From: Micropterus salmoides
Lineage: Eukaryota; Chordata; Actinopteri; Centrarchiformes; Centrarchidae
Assembly (NCBI RefSeq): GCF_014851395.1
Contig: NW_024041262.1
Location: forward strand, 16,855,671-16,919,670
Direction of reading: 5' to 3'
Length of the DNA: 64,000 nt
Each line of letters begins with the position of its first letter. Position 1 is the stretch's first letter. The position numbers and the translations under genes are program-made. Below are positions 37,901 to 52,900 of this stretch, piece after piece. The notes below the pieces were generated by a model. The model worked only from the letters and a program-made list of their open reading frames with translations. It had not been told where the DNA came from and did no database searches.

Positions 37901-40900
37901 CATGCTCAAATGTAAAGCACTGTTTAGAAACCCATTTATGTATATACATAGCAAAAATATCGTCTTACTTCAGGAGAAGTCTAACTCAGGTTTCCCTAAT
38001 GCCCTACCCCATTTACTGAATATAAATTATGTTAAAGAAATCAGATTACTGCAGAAAGCAGACTGTAATCCAGTCACTTACATGCATGTAAACACCCTGA
38101 CTGAGTCAGTCTTACAGGAATAGTTTGGCATTTTGGCAAATAATTTGGCTCTATCCAGCTGTAACAACATCTGCCTACCTGTACCTCTAAAGCTCACAAA
38201 TGAACACAGTATATCACATTTGTTTAATCTGTACTAGCCTTTGGACAGAGCCAGCCAAGCTAGCTCTGTCCCCCTGTTTTCAGTCTTTATGTTAAGCTAT
38301 GCTAACTGCCTGCTGTACATATTTCCTGTACAGACCTAAGAGTGGTATGGATCTTCTTATCTCTTGTTTTCAATGTGTATTCAATAGTATTGTTTATTGT
38401 ATTATTATTTTTTCATAAATTGTAGTTATTTGTTGCTGTCAACATTTAAACTTTTCTTTAAATGGGGTAGAGCTTTCTCAAATCCTATCCTATTCTATCT
38501 ATTTTTTTTTCCATTGAAAGTTGAAGGAGTGTCTGTCACAATGAAGCTTCTATTTTTCTCAAGCTCAGTCCTTCTTGTTTTCATTCTAAACAAAATGTAA
38601 AATATACTGTATCACTTCCTGAAGTAACAGCACTGTTATCATGTACAATGTAAGTTTAAATCACTGAAAATATGTCTGGTTTCAAACCCAGTCCTGCACC
38701 AAATATCTTTGCTTTAAAAGAAGTTTTAAAATATATTTTCACATATAGAAAATAACAACAATCTGAAAGCTCACCTGTCGGTACCCGACCATTATCATGC
38801 GGACAAGGACAATGTTGATGTTGGTTCCCAAAGATTCATCGTGGTAGATTTCATCAACCTGAAAGGAAATTAAAAGCCTCAGACACTGTACTGAAGGATG
38901 ACGAAGGATGAAGAAACGGTGCATTTGATGAAAGTGATTGAGAACGTCTCACAATATTGAGCCTGCAGAACATGTACAGGTCAATAACACAATCAACCAC
39001 ATGGCTGTCCTTAAGGCAGAGCATTAATACAAACACACTGCTGTCAGAGTCAGTGGGAAGAAAAATACAATAAAATAAAACAAAGGCCTAAAGTTAGTGT
39101 GGGCAGGATTTTCAGCTGAGGATTACAAAACAAAAGTACAGGTCCTTCGGTTCATCACTAAATTCTGGAGTTTCCATGGGAGACAGTCCTGAGTTATAAA
39201 TGGGCCTTTATTCACAAGTAGGTACTGAAAAGGTCTGAAGATGCTTATTGTGACAGTTCTGACTATGCACATCAAAGGCCTCAACTGGTGTCAGAAGGAT
39301 TGGAAAAAGATTAAGCTTGGTTTTCAGAAATCTAACAAGGGACATTATTAAATGGTTGCCATGCTGGCTAGTGTGTGATGCTTTGTATCAAATGTAATCA
39401 AAGGCAGAGAACAAGAAAAAGTAAAGGATGTATAACATTGGTGGATATAGCTTTCACTACACTAAGTGCTCAGTCTGTTTGGGGAACAGTATTTTTACTT
39501 TCTTGCTGCTTTTAAGAGGGATTAATGCTGTTTGTAGTTATTTTTTTGCAGGAAGGTATAAAGTCTTTATCAGTAACACGGTATGAAGATGATAATTCAC
39601 CTCTCTCTTGAAGCGAATCTGTTTTATCTAAAATCTACGGAGCAAACATCTGTTTGAAACTGCTCTGATAGCGATAAGTAACAAAACACATTACGCTTCT
39701 TTTACTTCCACAGATTTTATTTCTGAGGTACAGCGTCTCCAGCATTAAGTCGCCTAACAATGGGGGAGTTTATTTGTTGTTGTTTTTTTCCACCTCTTAC
39801 AACAAGTCTGAAATAATGATTAAATATGCTGTTAAGGTATTGGCAACCATCCAATGAAACCAGTATTGTTATGCAATGGCAAAAAAAACCCTGACCCAGA
39901 AATGTATCGACTGCTACTTGGCTTTATAATAATGCCGTGGTATGCAGATGCTTAACCCAGGGCCAAGCTAGGATCCCATTCAAATCCCAAGTCCGTTTTC
40001 CACTTCAGTGTGTTTTATTTTCATCAAATGGTCGCTGCATGTCGGCACTCCTCCGGGGCCCCATAAAGTCAATCAACTGCCTCTCTTTGCAGTTGATAAA
40101 TAAAGTTCAGAGGAGATAAGAGGTGAATATTTCTTTTTCCATAAATCAGTAAGTCATTCGGTTGGGACATATTGGTTATGGATTGTAATTAACGTCAAAC
40201 GTCAACGCCAAACAAACTGGGCGACTCTTGATTTGTAAACATGGAGTCTTTTAGCTTCACAAAGCACCCTCACATTTCTCAATGTGACTTCTGAACTTGT
40301 TACTGAGAGGAAACACATGTTTTACAACTGGCATTTTAAGGCAAGTGGGTTGACCCGGTGTGATACTGACTCATAAATCTTGATATGTCATGTAACAAGC
40401 GTAGAAAATACTTCATGTAACATCTGTGCATAATGTATCACCATCTTCATTATTTGTCCAATACTGCTAATACTTCTATAAAGTTTTTTTTTATTAAGAA
40501 TGAACATAGTCATGCAAACTCAGCTACTCTTGCAACAACTATCAAAGAGTCGGTGCGACAAAAAAAAAAAAAATCCCTATACTTTCTCACTTTTCTCTAT
40601 TAGAGTAGGAAAAGTAGGAAAAAATGTGGTGTGTAAAAGTCCCATTTATTTTTTCCACAAACAATGTTACATGACACTCTCTCAGATAACGACAGTATTA
40701 GAAAATACCTGAATTTTATTGAAAGTCCATGATACAGTGCTACGAGAAGTACTACGAGTACCAATGAGCATTTCGGAAAGAAATATCCAGTCACAGAGCC
40801 TAGATCTATTACGTGTGCAGCTAACAGCAAAGTGAAGCTAAAGATTACATTGTTGAGAAAACAATCTGCAGCTTAAATTATTTCATTTTGTCAGATTTGT

Positions 40901-43900
40901 TTGGAAAAATCTAAATGATCGTGGTTTTGTTAGCATCGCTCTCAGCCATCTCCCAGCCTGCCAATAACATGATCTACCAAAGGTCATAGAATAATTGGTG
41001 GACACCCTGTGTAATTTACAAGAGCCCCAAGGTGAAGTTCGATGTTTTCATTAATGCTGCAGCAGAGGCAGTGAGCAGCTGTGATCTCTCCTGATGATGA
41101 TGAAAGCATATGCAAAGAAATCCCACAAGTGTTACTTTGCTTCACGAGCAGTCCTGACAAAGAGGCAGGATGAATATCTGCAGAATTTCAACCACAGCCA
41201 GCCCTCCATATAGCCAAGATTATATATATATAGTATTATTTGTATATAAACACACAAATAAACAAATAACTTGAAGACATTCAGACCTCTCCAAATCTCC
41301 GCTCTTTCTTTTCCTGATTTAAGAAGAGATGTGTCCGGGCTCATAAAAAAACAGAAATTTCAGATATGGTAAACAGAATAAGAGACTGCTACTCTTTGCT
41401 AAAACACCAACAAGTGTGTGTCACTTAGCTTTCACTGGGAAAAACTTATGACAGTGCTGAACAAAAGCCCTGTCACTGAAGAAAGGCTACCTTGGCTTAA
41501 GTCCAAATTTGTTCTGGGACACAGGGTTACACCCAAGGCATTTAAGCAAATATTCCATTCACAGAAGCCTATTCAGGTCAATAAATGCTGTAAAGAACAC
41601 TCGACTGACCCCAAGTTCCCCCAGATTTGTTACAAGCTCAAATTCCTAGAACAGTCCATACTGACCTATATACGTGTGTTTATGTTGGACCTGAAAACAA
41701 AGAAACTGTAGAAAAATGAGGACAGAATAAAGAAATTGCATCATATAAGTTTCATGATGACTTTTGTAAACAGTGAAGTTAAGTTTTCCTGACAGGACTC
41801 AGGTCTATGCATTCAACCTTAAAAAAACTTTTTGGCGAGTCCTGCTGAGGGATGGGCTAGCCCCACGTCAACTGGGATAATCACAAAGCCAGGAGGAGGG
41901 TCTGGGATCGGACTGAAAATGAGAGTAGCAGCTGTGGGCTACAGGCGCTAGGTGTCCCTGGCTTGTGTACAGCATCACATCAACGTGGACAAAACCTGGT
42001 CCGTGCTTAAACAACACAGCCATTGTGCTGCAGGCACCTCAGCAGTCACCTTGGCTTTGCGCAGACAGGATGTTCAGTAATCAATCCCTCAGGGAGAGTT
42101 TCTCCAGGTGGTACTACACATTCTGCAGCCACGGAGCAGGGATTCAGAGGGATTTGAGTGGGCAGAGCTCTTTCAGACACAGCAAGCCTGTGGCTTACAA
42201 GTGAAACTAAAGACTTTAGACCCTTATTTGTTTAAATTGCGCCTTTCTTTGTGGAAGTGTCACGTTTCTCTCGTCAAATTTTACTCAAGCTGAAGGGGAA
42301 TATGGGAATTGCTTTCAAGAACTTTACTTGATTTCACTTTATAGCTCAGTCAGTTTCATCCCTAAGAACTTCCTCAAAGTTACTTCTATTGCCAGTGATC
42401 TGAAATACTCCTAAGTGCTTATAAGAGCACTAGACACAGAGGATTGACAATTAAAGAGCGCACTCGTGCACCCTCTTCCCAGCATAATCAGCCAAGGTCA
42501 TTAAAAATCAGACATTTCTTCCTGCCGAAGACATTGGAGGACAGAATGTGAATATTATATACTAATTAAATAAACACTTCCTTCCATGTAAACACAGCTT
42601 GGCAGTGCAAGCGGACTACTGGCGCTGGTTTCCATGACTGCCCCGCACAGCTCCCACTCAACTTTCTAATTGGTCTAGTGCAGCTAATCAGACCACCATG
42701 CAGGGTCCAAATGGTAACTGTTACAGAGTGAAACCAGCACCCTGTGAAAATCTGACTTGGGGGATTTGGGCCCAGTAAGTAGCTTATGGTGGTAGGAGCT
42801 GGTGGAACCCGTAATGAACGAGCTGTGAGTTTCTCCCCCTCCTCTCCTCTCATCTGTAATCCATAAACAGCTAGAGAAAGTGGGGATCTGGGGAGAAGTA
42901 TGGCAAGGTCTAATAGAGAGGACAAGGAGGAAAAAATAACTCCACAGGTAGATAAAAAAAGAGAAAAAGATTACCAAACTTTTTCATGTAAACAAAGGAT
43001 ATTTCTAGAGCTGCAACATTTACTCGATTGATTGTAAGTCTTTTTTTTTTTAAGCAAAACTGCCAAATTTCACTAGTTCAAGCTTGGAATTGTCATCGCC
43101 CTTGACTTTAGGTCGTTAACTGTTGGGTATTGTTGACATTTAAAATAATAGTTTTATGATATTTTATAGTCGAAACGATCAATCAAAAAATCAATGTATG
43201 AATGAAAACAATGGTTAGTTGCAGCCCTTGATGTTTCATTATGGGAATTTGTATAAACAAGCAGAAGGTGGTGAGAATTTGATGAGCATTTCACTCCAAA
43301 AACAGAGTAGACTTACTATGTTCATGAGTGTAAGAACATAATTCTGCACATGCTCCTTGCCATGGAAGCGCAGCACAGAGTCGTCCACAGCCAGCAGCAC
43401 CTCAATGTTGTAGTCGTCTTTCTTCGCGTGCCTCCTCTTGCGCTCCGACTCAGAAAGTTTATGTTCGACGAGATCCAGAGCCACTGGGAGCTTTGCGATC
43501 CCGAAGTCTACCACTGCAAAATATGTACAGCACATAAGTCAGTGAATAGGCTGTGGTAATATTTTTTGGCTATTTCTTCTCTTATATCAGCTTCTGTGAA
43601 GGGATATATGTCTGTGTCAAACCCGACATAAAAATATCTCAAAGGAGGAATCCTTTGGGACTATTGACAGGCCTGTGGGCTTTCTAAGTCTCTTGATCTG
43701 AAGTCAAAATACTCTCCTTAGACTCATAAACAGTTGGCATTCAGAATATGTGCATTTGGAGCACTAATCTCAGCTGAGTTAAACCAAATTCAAACAAACA
43801 TTCATCCATGTCAAAGCACTTCAGCTGTTTTCTATATGTGTGATATTCATGCACAGTATGTCGCCTATCTATGGCAGCGTTTGTCAGAGTTGTCGAGATT

Positions 43901-46900
43901 AGACGTAATGTCATATAATAATAATAAAAGAAAAAGAAGTTACAGGCAGTGATCCACATGTTTGGAACATGGAACTAGATAAACTGAAAACTGATGTGCT
44001 ATAATGTGAGACAAACACCACAGAGGCAATAAATAGAAAGCACTCAGAGAGAACACATCACTGCCAAGACTGAACAATACAAAACATTTAGTCTTTTTAA
44101 TCTGCATGTGGATCTGCTTCATAACACATGACCATTATGTACAAGAACCAATTATATTTAGCAGCAGTTCATTAAAAATAGCATGCCTCATCTTTTCACC
44201 AAAGTAATTTACAAGTTCCCTTATATACACAAGCAAACAAAATAATTCCCTTGATGGAGATAATAACTCTTAAATGTAATTACAGAATGTGCTGACAGAG
44301 AGAGAGAGAGAGAGAGAGAGACAACATGTCTATCAGAAATGGCCTTGTTCAAACATTCACGCCATGTTGCTCGAAACTATGAATTATTGCAATCTTTTGT
44401 AAAAGACTCCACAGACGGTAGGGGTTCCAGGCTGCCAGATATAAATGGAGACACAACACATTATCTTATGCATACCTGAAAATCCATTGGACAAGGTATT
44501 TTCAGAAGTACACTGCATAAAAATGGAACTGAAGGACAAATGCAGTGTTCAACTAGCTCCAGGCAAATCTTTAAAAAAGTAATTTATTCTAAATAAATAT
44601 AAATAACTGGTAAATGCACAACAGGTGACAACTTCTTTGCACCAGTTATGGTTGTGTTAATTAAGATGAATGTGTTAAACAGCTGCAAACACTGGATTAT
44701 TTTTAATAAGCAGTAAACAAAACAGCTTTCAAAGCTGGCATTTTATTTAATACCTCATATTCTTGCATAATGCAGATAAAAGCATGGACAGAGACATTAC
44801 ATGAGAGCGACAGGGTGTAAAATATTATTCCAGTTCAAGTAAAATTTGGACAGCGGTACTGAGATTATTCTAGGGTCTGTTTGCTGTTGTGGAAAAAGCA
44901 GCATCACCTGTTTTAAGCCTTATGTGGGAAGTTGGCTCTCCCACAGGGTCGTGACTGTGAAGGACATAAATCTGGCAAAAAACCCAGACCTAACACTGAA
45001 AAGCTTTCACAACAGTGAAGTGCACAATTAGTCGGAACAGGACAGGCAGGGCACTAATGCCTCCCACTGTAAATGACATCTTGCTAGAGTGAGTTGATGG
45101 CTAAGGTATATTGTGTTGGTACAGAAACAGTACTGGAAGGTCAAAAATGGCAACAATATTCAAACGCAAAGACTGGATACAACCCCAAAATCAGAAAGTT
45201 AATAAAAATAAACGCAATGGATTTAACAAGAGCTTTGAAAAAAAGATTGTTGGAAAATGTGAATGAGCAGCTTGATATAAATTGTTCCTGAGGATGTGTG
45301 AGCTAGAGAGGCTGTGTAATGAAATGAAAAGACCCATACATCAGTTTTACAGCTACAGACACTTGGAAATGGCATGAATTAAAGAGTATAGTGAGCCTTC
45401 CACCAGATGTTCAAGCTATTGTTGTAGCAAGGAATGAATAAAAAAGGAATTCATGATTGAGTTGGGTGATTTGACTGCGAAGGAAAGGTCACTCCCCCTC
45501 TTCTAACCAGCTCCCCCACCCTCCCCTGTCCCCAGTACTACCACTGGAGCCCAGCATTCCTTACATTAGCAGCTGATGTAGGGAGCACTGCCTCTGCAGT
45601 TAAGCCTGATAAATATAGAGTAGTAGGAGTTTAAAAGCTGCAGAGTTTAAGGACCACACCAAAAGCTGCAGGGTGAAGTTACCATATTGATGTGTTTGCA
45701 AGTTTTAGCTGCTTAACTGCAAATGGTGCAAACTTACATTTCTGATTTAAGTATAGTTTGACAGATTATATTTTTCAATGTGGTTTCCATTAATTTCAGT
45801 TAAGTATGTCAATCAATCAATCAGCAGGCTCTTAAAACTTGTGGAAGCAATGTAAGTGAATATCCAGTATGGATTCTTTCTTGTCAATGCTACATTATCC
45901 ACCACCAAATTAGGGCTAATTATTAGTTACAGTGTCTGTACCACCTGTCAAGTTTTTGTTACCAAGCATTAAATGTCTGGTCAGATTTAAAATCTGGTTT
46001 ACTTGCTGCTGCTTTAATCAGATAGTTCATGATTTTAGTCTCCATTTTCTTTTGAAAAAGATGCATTAATGTTTTGTAAAAGCTTTAACATATCATCACC
46101 ATATAAAGTTGTAACGCGAACGGTTGCCAGCACACGTGAAGCAATATTATCATTCATTCATCTTTAGTCGTGTTTATGGTCTCATGAGGAACGTAAGTAT
46201 AATCACCCTTCTTTAAGTCTTATTTTTGGTCTCTACCAACTTCTGTAAAAAAAAAATATATATATATATGGTTCTTAAGCTGCTAAATACTCCACTATGT
46301 TCGCCAGCTAGGCAAATAGATTACAATGGGTTGTAACAGTTGAAAACAGTTCTGCAGCTGGAGAAAAGGTTGAATAGGGTGGTAAGACTGAACCAAAACA
46401 GTAAAGTTGCAGGCTGTAAAACCAAAACAAGGAGCTGAAAGATGCTATAATTCTCCATAGATTTCAGATACGTGTAATAATTCTCTCTGGGTTCATCATA
46501 TAGAGACCAATTTCACATCAAACATAGTCATTTGATCTCATTTAATATAAAAACGATTGATTAGTGCAGTTTTAAACAAACAAAAAGGTCTGTAGAAAAA
46601 CATTCACATTCCACAAAGTTAAGTATCAGTAGTTTGACTGGTGTTGATGTTCACTGTGGCTGTTTTAGCAGTCTGCTAATATATTTTCATATGCAAATTA
46701 ATGGAAAGAAATGGTTGACTGAAACATCAGGAAAAATACATTCAAATTTCTAAAACTAAATAGTTTGCTGTGATGTAAATTTCATGAGTTGAAAAACAAA
46801 TTAAAACATGCAAAACCACTGGTGTTTTAAATGCAGTTAAACCTCTGTGTGTAATATTAATTTATTTATCTAGGTACTCAGAAATTATTCTCTGTTGTTC

Positions 46901-49900
46901 TATTTGTTGTAGGCCTTTGTGTCAATTTCTCTGATGTAATACCATACAGTCCTTGCTAAAGACATCCACATACTCAACACACACACAGTCAAAACACACA
47001 TGGTGCTTTTTGCAGGGCTTTTTGTTTCCACTGACGTCACGCTGCTTCTCCTCGCCTACCTTCATTGTGGAGGTCCTCCCTCCGCTGGCCCGTCTCACGT
47101 TTGATGGCTGACCTGCGGTAGACCACATGGACACGCCCCTTCACTTCCACATCCTGTTGGCCCTTCTCGAGGGGCTCAATGAAAAACTCCCCATTATCAG
47201 TCCGGATCAGACCTGCCTGGAAAAAGACAGCTTCAAATTAGTGCACCCCTCCTCCTTCAAAGGGCAGTTATTCCACTGAAGCCATAATTATAGTATTCCT
47301 GATCAATGGGAAGATTTAGAGGATATGGGGAATGACGCAGGTTGACACAACTTGGGGCCCTTCAAGCCCTTCACTAAGATATACTGAGCACCACCATGAC
47401 TTCTAATTGAACAAGTTCATGAATAGTAATGTCTCCATTCACTCGCATCTTTCCATCTGCTGCACGCTTTTTATGTATTCAAAGAAAACCCCTCAGTTGG
47501 ATACCAATCTGGGATGTTCAAAGAATTCAAAGCCTTTGTTCAAGTTTTACAATTTCTCTCAAGTACTCACTTTCTCTCAACCTGCCTGATGTGCTCCACT
47601 TCAATTAGCAATTTCAGATGCTTCCCAATATCCCTTCCAGCCACCACAGAGAGCAGCTGCGGTCTTACTGCTTTCATTCAAAAGTAAGTATACCCCCAGG
47701 GGGTATTATTAGGTGCACAATGAGGTTGTGTACTTCAGGGTGGGCGTGTTGACCATTCTGTCGCCCCCCACACTTGTTCAAACTTTTATCAGTGTTGAAT
47801 TATGGGTTAGGAACAGTTACTGTCTTCTGAGGCAGATTTCTCCCTGACTGATTAGAATTTCAGTGAAAAATGGTCCTCACTGAAAGACGACGTTGCTCAA
47901 TTTAGTGAGATTGTCAAAATTCACATTTGTCATTCAACATCAGAGCATTGATTCAGTATGAACAATATAACTATCTCAGGGCCATTCTGTAAATGACCTC
48001 ACACACATTTTCTCTCTGCAGATCTGCAAACACATATACCGATAACAAAATGTCTGTGTTACATATTCATTTATAATGTTTATATTTATAATTTATTTTA
48101 TTATTGTGAGCAGTAAATTGTCACCTACCAGAAAAAAATTATAAGAAGAATGTATTAAAAGACAATGTGAAAACAATATGACAATGTCAAATGTGTTGCT
48201 CGTACATACAGAGAATTATCAGGTGAATCTGCAACTTCCTGCTGCTTTATGGAGCTTTATAGCGAGTTTCAGCTCATTGTTTAGCTTTCAAACCCACAAC
48301 TTTACTGTTTTGGTTCACTCTGACTACTCTCATGGTTTCATTTTTAGCCACAGCAGGCAGCTGTGAAATCTCAAAACACCCACTGTGCACTACCTGTTCA
48401 GCACCAAACTGTAAGCACAGTATCAATATGGTGAACATAGCGGAGCATTTAGCAGCTAAAGAGCCATGATGCTCTATTCTATTCTGCTGTCCCCCCGTTG
48501 CCAAAAAATGTTGTGGCCAAAAAAGTATACATTTTTGCACATAAATCTTTTCCCTCCAACTTGTGCTGGAAGGTAATGTCCAACACAATCTATTGTTCAA
48601 TGAATATAACATATCTCTGTTTTGTCTGCTGTGTCGATAGAAAATTATACATCCCACCAAGCTGTGAATAAACAAAAGGATGTTCTTGTTTATTATCGAC
48701 CTTGGCTCGCTGTTACTGCCTGCATGTTGATTCCATATCAGCATTTGGGCAAAGCTTTCATTTCCATTCATTATGTACGACCATTTATCCTTTGTGGGGT
48801 CATGGAAGGACAGAGACAATCCCATCTCACTTTGGGTGAAAGGCGGGGTTCACCTTGGACAGGTGGCCATAAGAGCAATTTAGAGTCACTACTTAACTTT
48901 AGGAACTAAGGAAACATAATTTGTTCAAATTCATCCAAGGAACAAACTTTCTGAAGACACAACACAATGCAAATAACATTTCTCATATTCTTACTCCATA
49001 CTAAGAAAAAAGAAATCTATCCAGCCTATCATTATACTCATGAAGAAGGCACACCAACAACATTTTGGCAAGAATGTGTGTATTTACAGCTGCAAAAAGA
49101 AATATAAATACAGTGCAGCAAAGAGAACATTGTGCCTAAAAAAAACTCATCTCAAAATCCTCGGCATGCTGTTGCTCGTAAGTAACAACACAAACGCTAT
49201 GAACTGAAGGTTGACATGTGACAGTAAGAGCAAAGAGGAGTGAAAAAATCTATCCAGCTCCTGACCAGGAAATGCCAAGTAAGACATGCTCGAATACTTC
49301 CTCTGTGGTCTCTTATTTCAGCAGTCGGTGGAAAATGAAGCCGGGTCTGCAAGGGGAGAGAGCAGCAGCAGCATCTGCCTACGGAGGAGCCAAATGTAAA
49401 CATATGTACAGTTCATGGTCTGCTGTCAGAAATGAAGATTTTCTAAGGAAATTTCTGTATTATTAATTGCTTCACACCACTGAAATTGACATGTTGATTA
49501 CTTTATAAAGACCTGATTAATAATGATATTTAAATGATAATGTATTCTATCTAGAACCTAAAATCCATTATTGTGTCAAGAGCACTACCTTACCTCTGAT
49601 TTAGAGCTGAAACTGTTCATTGGTTAATCGATTAACAGAAAGTATAACATTAATTGTCATTTATCTAGGAACATTTCCAAACATTTTTTAGCTCCAGCCT
49701 CTCAAATTCAAATATTTGCTGCCTTTCTGAGGTTTCATATCACTGTAAATTGAATATTTTGGGGTTTTGGACTGTTGGTCTGACAAAAGAAGCATTTTGA
49801 CATCACCTTGGGCTCTAGGAACTTAAACTGCCTATTTTACTATTTCCTGGTGTTTTAAGGGCTGCATGCAGTGCTAATAAGCTCCACCAATCAAATAGTT

Positions 49901-52900
49901 GGGGCAGCAAGCTCCAAACAAATGTTTGTAGCATGAAAGGCAAAACCCAGAGCAGAAAAAGTCCTCAGGACAATTGAAAGCAATGCACATTCTGTATTTT
50001 TGGCCATGACAACAGCGTGGCTCTATGGATTGTAATGTTGGTCGATCAGTCGGTCCACCACTTTGGTCCAGACAGCTGTACTTTCTGTTTAGCTCTAATT
50101 GAACATCCCAATGAACTGAGTGTATTCTTCAGGCTGTGATGCTTAAAAACAGAGATTAGCTTTTCTAGGTCAAGAGAGGTCAAGTGATGTGGTGGCTACC
50201 AGGTTGCTCCATGTGATGCGAGTGTTTATAGACCTGGGATCATTATGAGAACTGCAGTGCTCTGTGGACTCTGTGGAATTTATATCAGTATGAGGTTCAT
50301 CCAGCTTCTCCTGACTCTGTGCTGAAAAGCTCTCTGAAGCAGAGGCATCCAGCGGTGTCGCTGACACAGCACAAAAAAAAGGCAAATATAACCTGTCCTT
50401 AAGCGCACCAGTGCACTAAATTCCACACTTTGGTAACAGCAACTTTGAAAGTGGATATTTACTATATGTAATTTCAGAGAGACCTCTTTCTGTTCTGCAA
50501 ACTAGCATTTGGAGTGACCTGCTCAGTGCAGCGCACACACCACAGCAAGAAACAAATGAAGAGATAGCCAGTGAAATCACTTCATTGCTGGAAATATGTG
50601 TATTATAAAGAAATGTGTTGTGCATGAATATGCTGGCAGACAAGGGTGTAGGTTTGGTTTCAGAGGTGGAGAGGACACAATGAAAAAAATTAATTAATTG
50701 AGTCCAGACATACTCATACTGCCAGAGTTGGAGAAGTACTCAAGGCCTCCTAGGCACTGCCAAGCCCCTGAACACCTTGAGCAAGCCCCTGAACCCCCAA
50801 TTGTTCGGGGCGCCGCACTGAGTGCCAGCCCCCTACATTACCTGTGTGCATGGACGTATATATGCATATACATATATATGAACAGTGAAGTAAAAAAACA
50901 ACATTAAAATTAAACAAGCAAACAAGAAATTATGCTATAATTTGTGTTTTCCATAATTATTGCATGGAAACCTGTATTGTAACCCTACCTAAAATAAATT
51001 TTAGTTTCCTTTATAGATATCTTGTACTTTTTGATGTTTACTACAAAGAGAACTGTTTACTGTTTTATTTTTTACTAATAATATGATAATATGAACTGCA
51101 AATTAAAATATAGATTTATTTTTATTTTTACCTGAAAAACATATTAAGCTGAACCTTTTTTTCAGCCCTGAGTTGAGTCTGCAGGTATTAATTTCAGGCT
51201 GAACAGCCTCCAACAAAAAGGTATATACCATCGTTATTAAATTGTTGTGATGCATATAAACATGGTGGTCTTTTTCCATCATCCATTGTAATACAGCTTA
51301 TAATCACCAACATTCATCTGCATGGAAATGATTCAAAGAGGAGAAAAATTATAATAATTTAGCCATTGGGGAGAGCACTTTTATTGGAGCCGATTATGAG
51401 GTTGCTATTGGTGGCTAATTGGTTTTCATACAAAAGCTAGTCTGTTTAAAAGGATAAACAGCCCTATTAAAATCATTATGGATATTGTTGTTCTTATTAG
51501 TAGTCTAAGTAAATGTAGTACTAGCAGTGTTGTAGAAGAAGTAGCAGCAGTAGGAGTACTAGTTGTAGTAATAGTAGTAGGGGAAGCAGCAGTAGTAGTA
51601 GTAGTCGTATTAAAAGAAGCTGTAGTAGTAGTAATAATAGCAGTCAAATGGAAGCAGTTGTAATAGTGATATTATTGCAATATTGATAACAGTAGTAGTT
51701 TTAGTAGCAGAAAAGAAGAAGTTGTAATGATAGTAGTAGTAGTAGTAGTAGTAGTTTACTAGTAATAAACAAAAAGTGGTTGAGGTACTTGTAGTAAGAG
51801 ATACTTGTAGAAAAATAAGTAGTAGTGGCAGTATTAGCAGTGCGCGGGTGTGTGTGTGTGTGTGTGTGTGTGCGTGTGCGTGTGTGCGTGTGTGCATGCG
51901 TGCTTGTAGGAATATGTCCTGTATCACAGTGTGTGTTTGAATGAGCACATGTTTAGACAGACATGCTGTAGCTGATGCAAATACAAATCAGATCAGGAAA
52001 TAAATCAAATTGTTGGCTGAGATGTCGGGCTTCCACTGATGGAGCTCTTAATTTAGTGACTTCTGTTCCGTGCCAGCAGAGTACTGGAAGACCAGATGAT
52101 ACTGGAATACTGGACTGGGACCAGGCCTGTACAGAATTCCTTCAAACATTCATGAATAGAACAATTTTGCTAGCGTTTTCCATCCCCAGTGGATGGAAAA
52201 CTGCACCCCATCCCCCCACCCCCACACCAAAAAAAGCAGACTGACAGCTGACTGTTGCTAGGTGGCTCTGTCTCTTTTTAAGAGACACAAGAATAGCCCT
52301 CTTCCGACTGCGGTTATCCGGCACTCGTGTTTCCATCACACATGTAACTCAATCAGCCCGTCATCTGCGCTAATTCCCAACACATGAGCAGCACCGGTGT
52401 AATCATAGCCATCACTCATCACTCCACAACAATAGTTCATGCTCGTCTGGAGCGCACAGCTGTTGCCATCTAGCAAGAGTTACAGTAAGAGAGGAAGCTA
52501 TCTCTGACATATTGGTCAATCAAACATAAATTAGAGTAAAAGGAAACTGAAAGTGCTTTTTGCATTCACTTTGCATCCTCTGCTGACAGTCACAGTGGGG
52601 CCAAATAAAACCAAAAGATATCAGATTAATATGCAGCTTTACCGTATGCATGTCTTATCTGTCGTGAGCTTGGAATTCCATAAATCCTGCGCCTCCGGGG
52701 CACATGGCAGGAGACCAAGTTAACTTACTTATCTGTTACTGGTGATGTCATGCTATTAGGGAGTTATGCCTGTGGGAGCGGCCTCACTGCAAAGGACACA
52801 CTGATAGCAAAGCTTATCGTAGAAATTCAGTCGTATCGAAGTACATGAAATAATTGAGTTATAACTGCTGGTGTGTTCTTCAAGTCTGAGCATTTTGTTT

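Noticed and set aside
42566..42977. 119- and 97-codon minus-strand frames in intron 4
   Set aside because: No similarity to known domains, no fitting splice sites and not needed for the adamts14 frame.
48274..48825. 183-codon minus-strand frame in intron 2
   Set aside because: Longest unexplained frame, but it has no recognisable domain, runs into a SINE fragment and lacks coding-like conservation features.
51426..51948. Thr-, Tyr- or Val-rich frames
   Set aside because: Products of the AGT and GT tracts.
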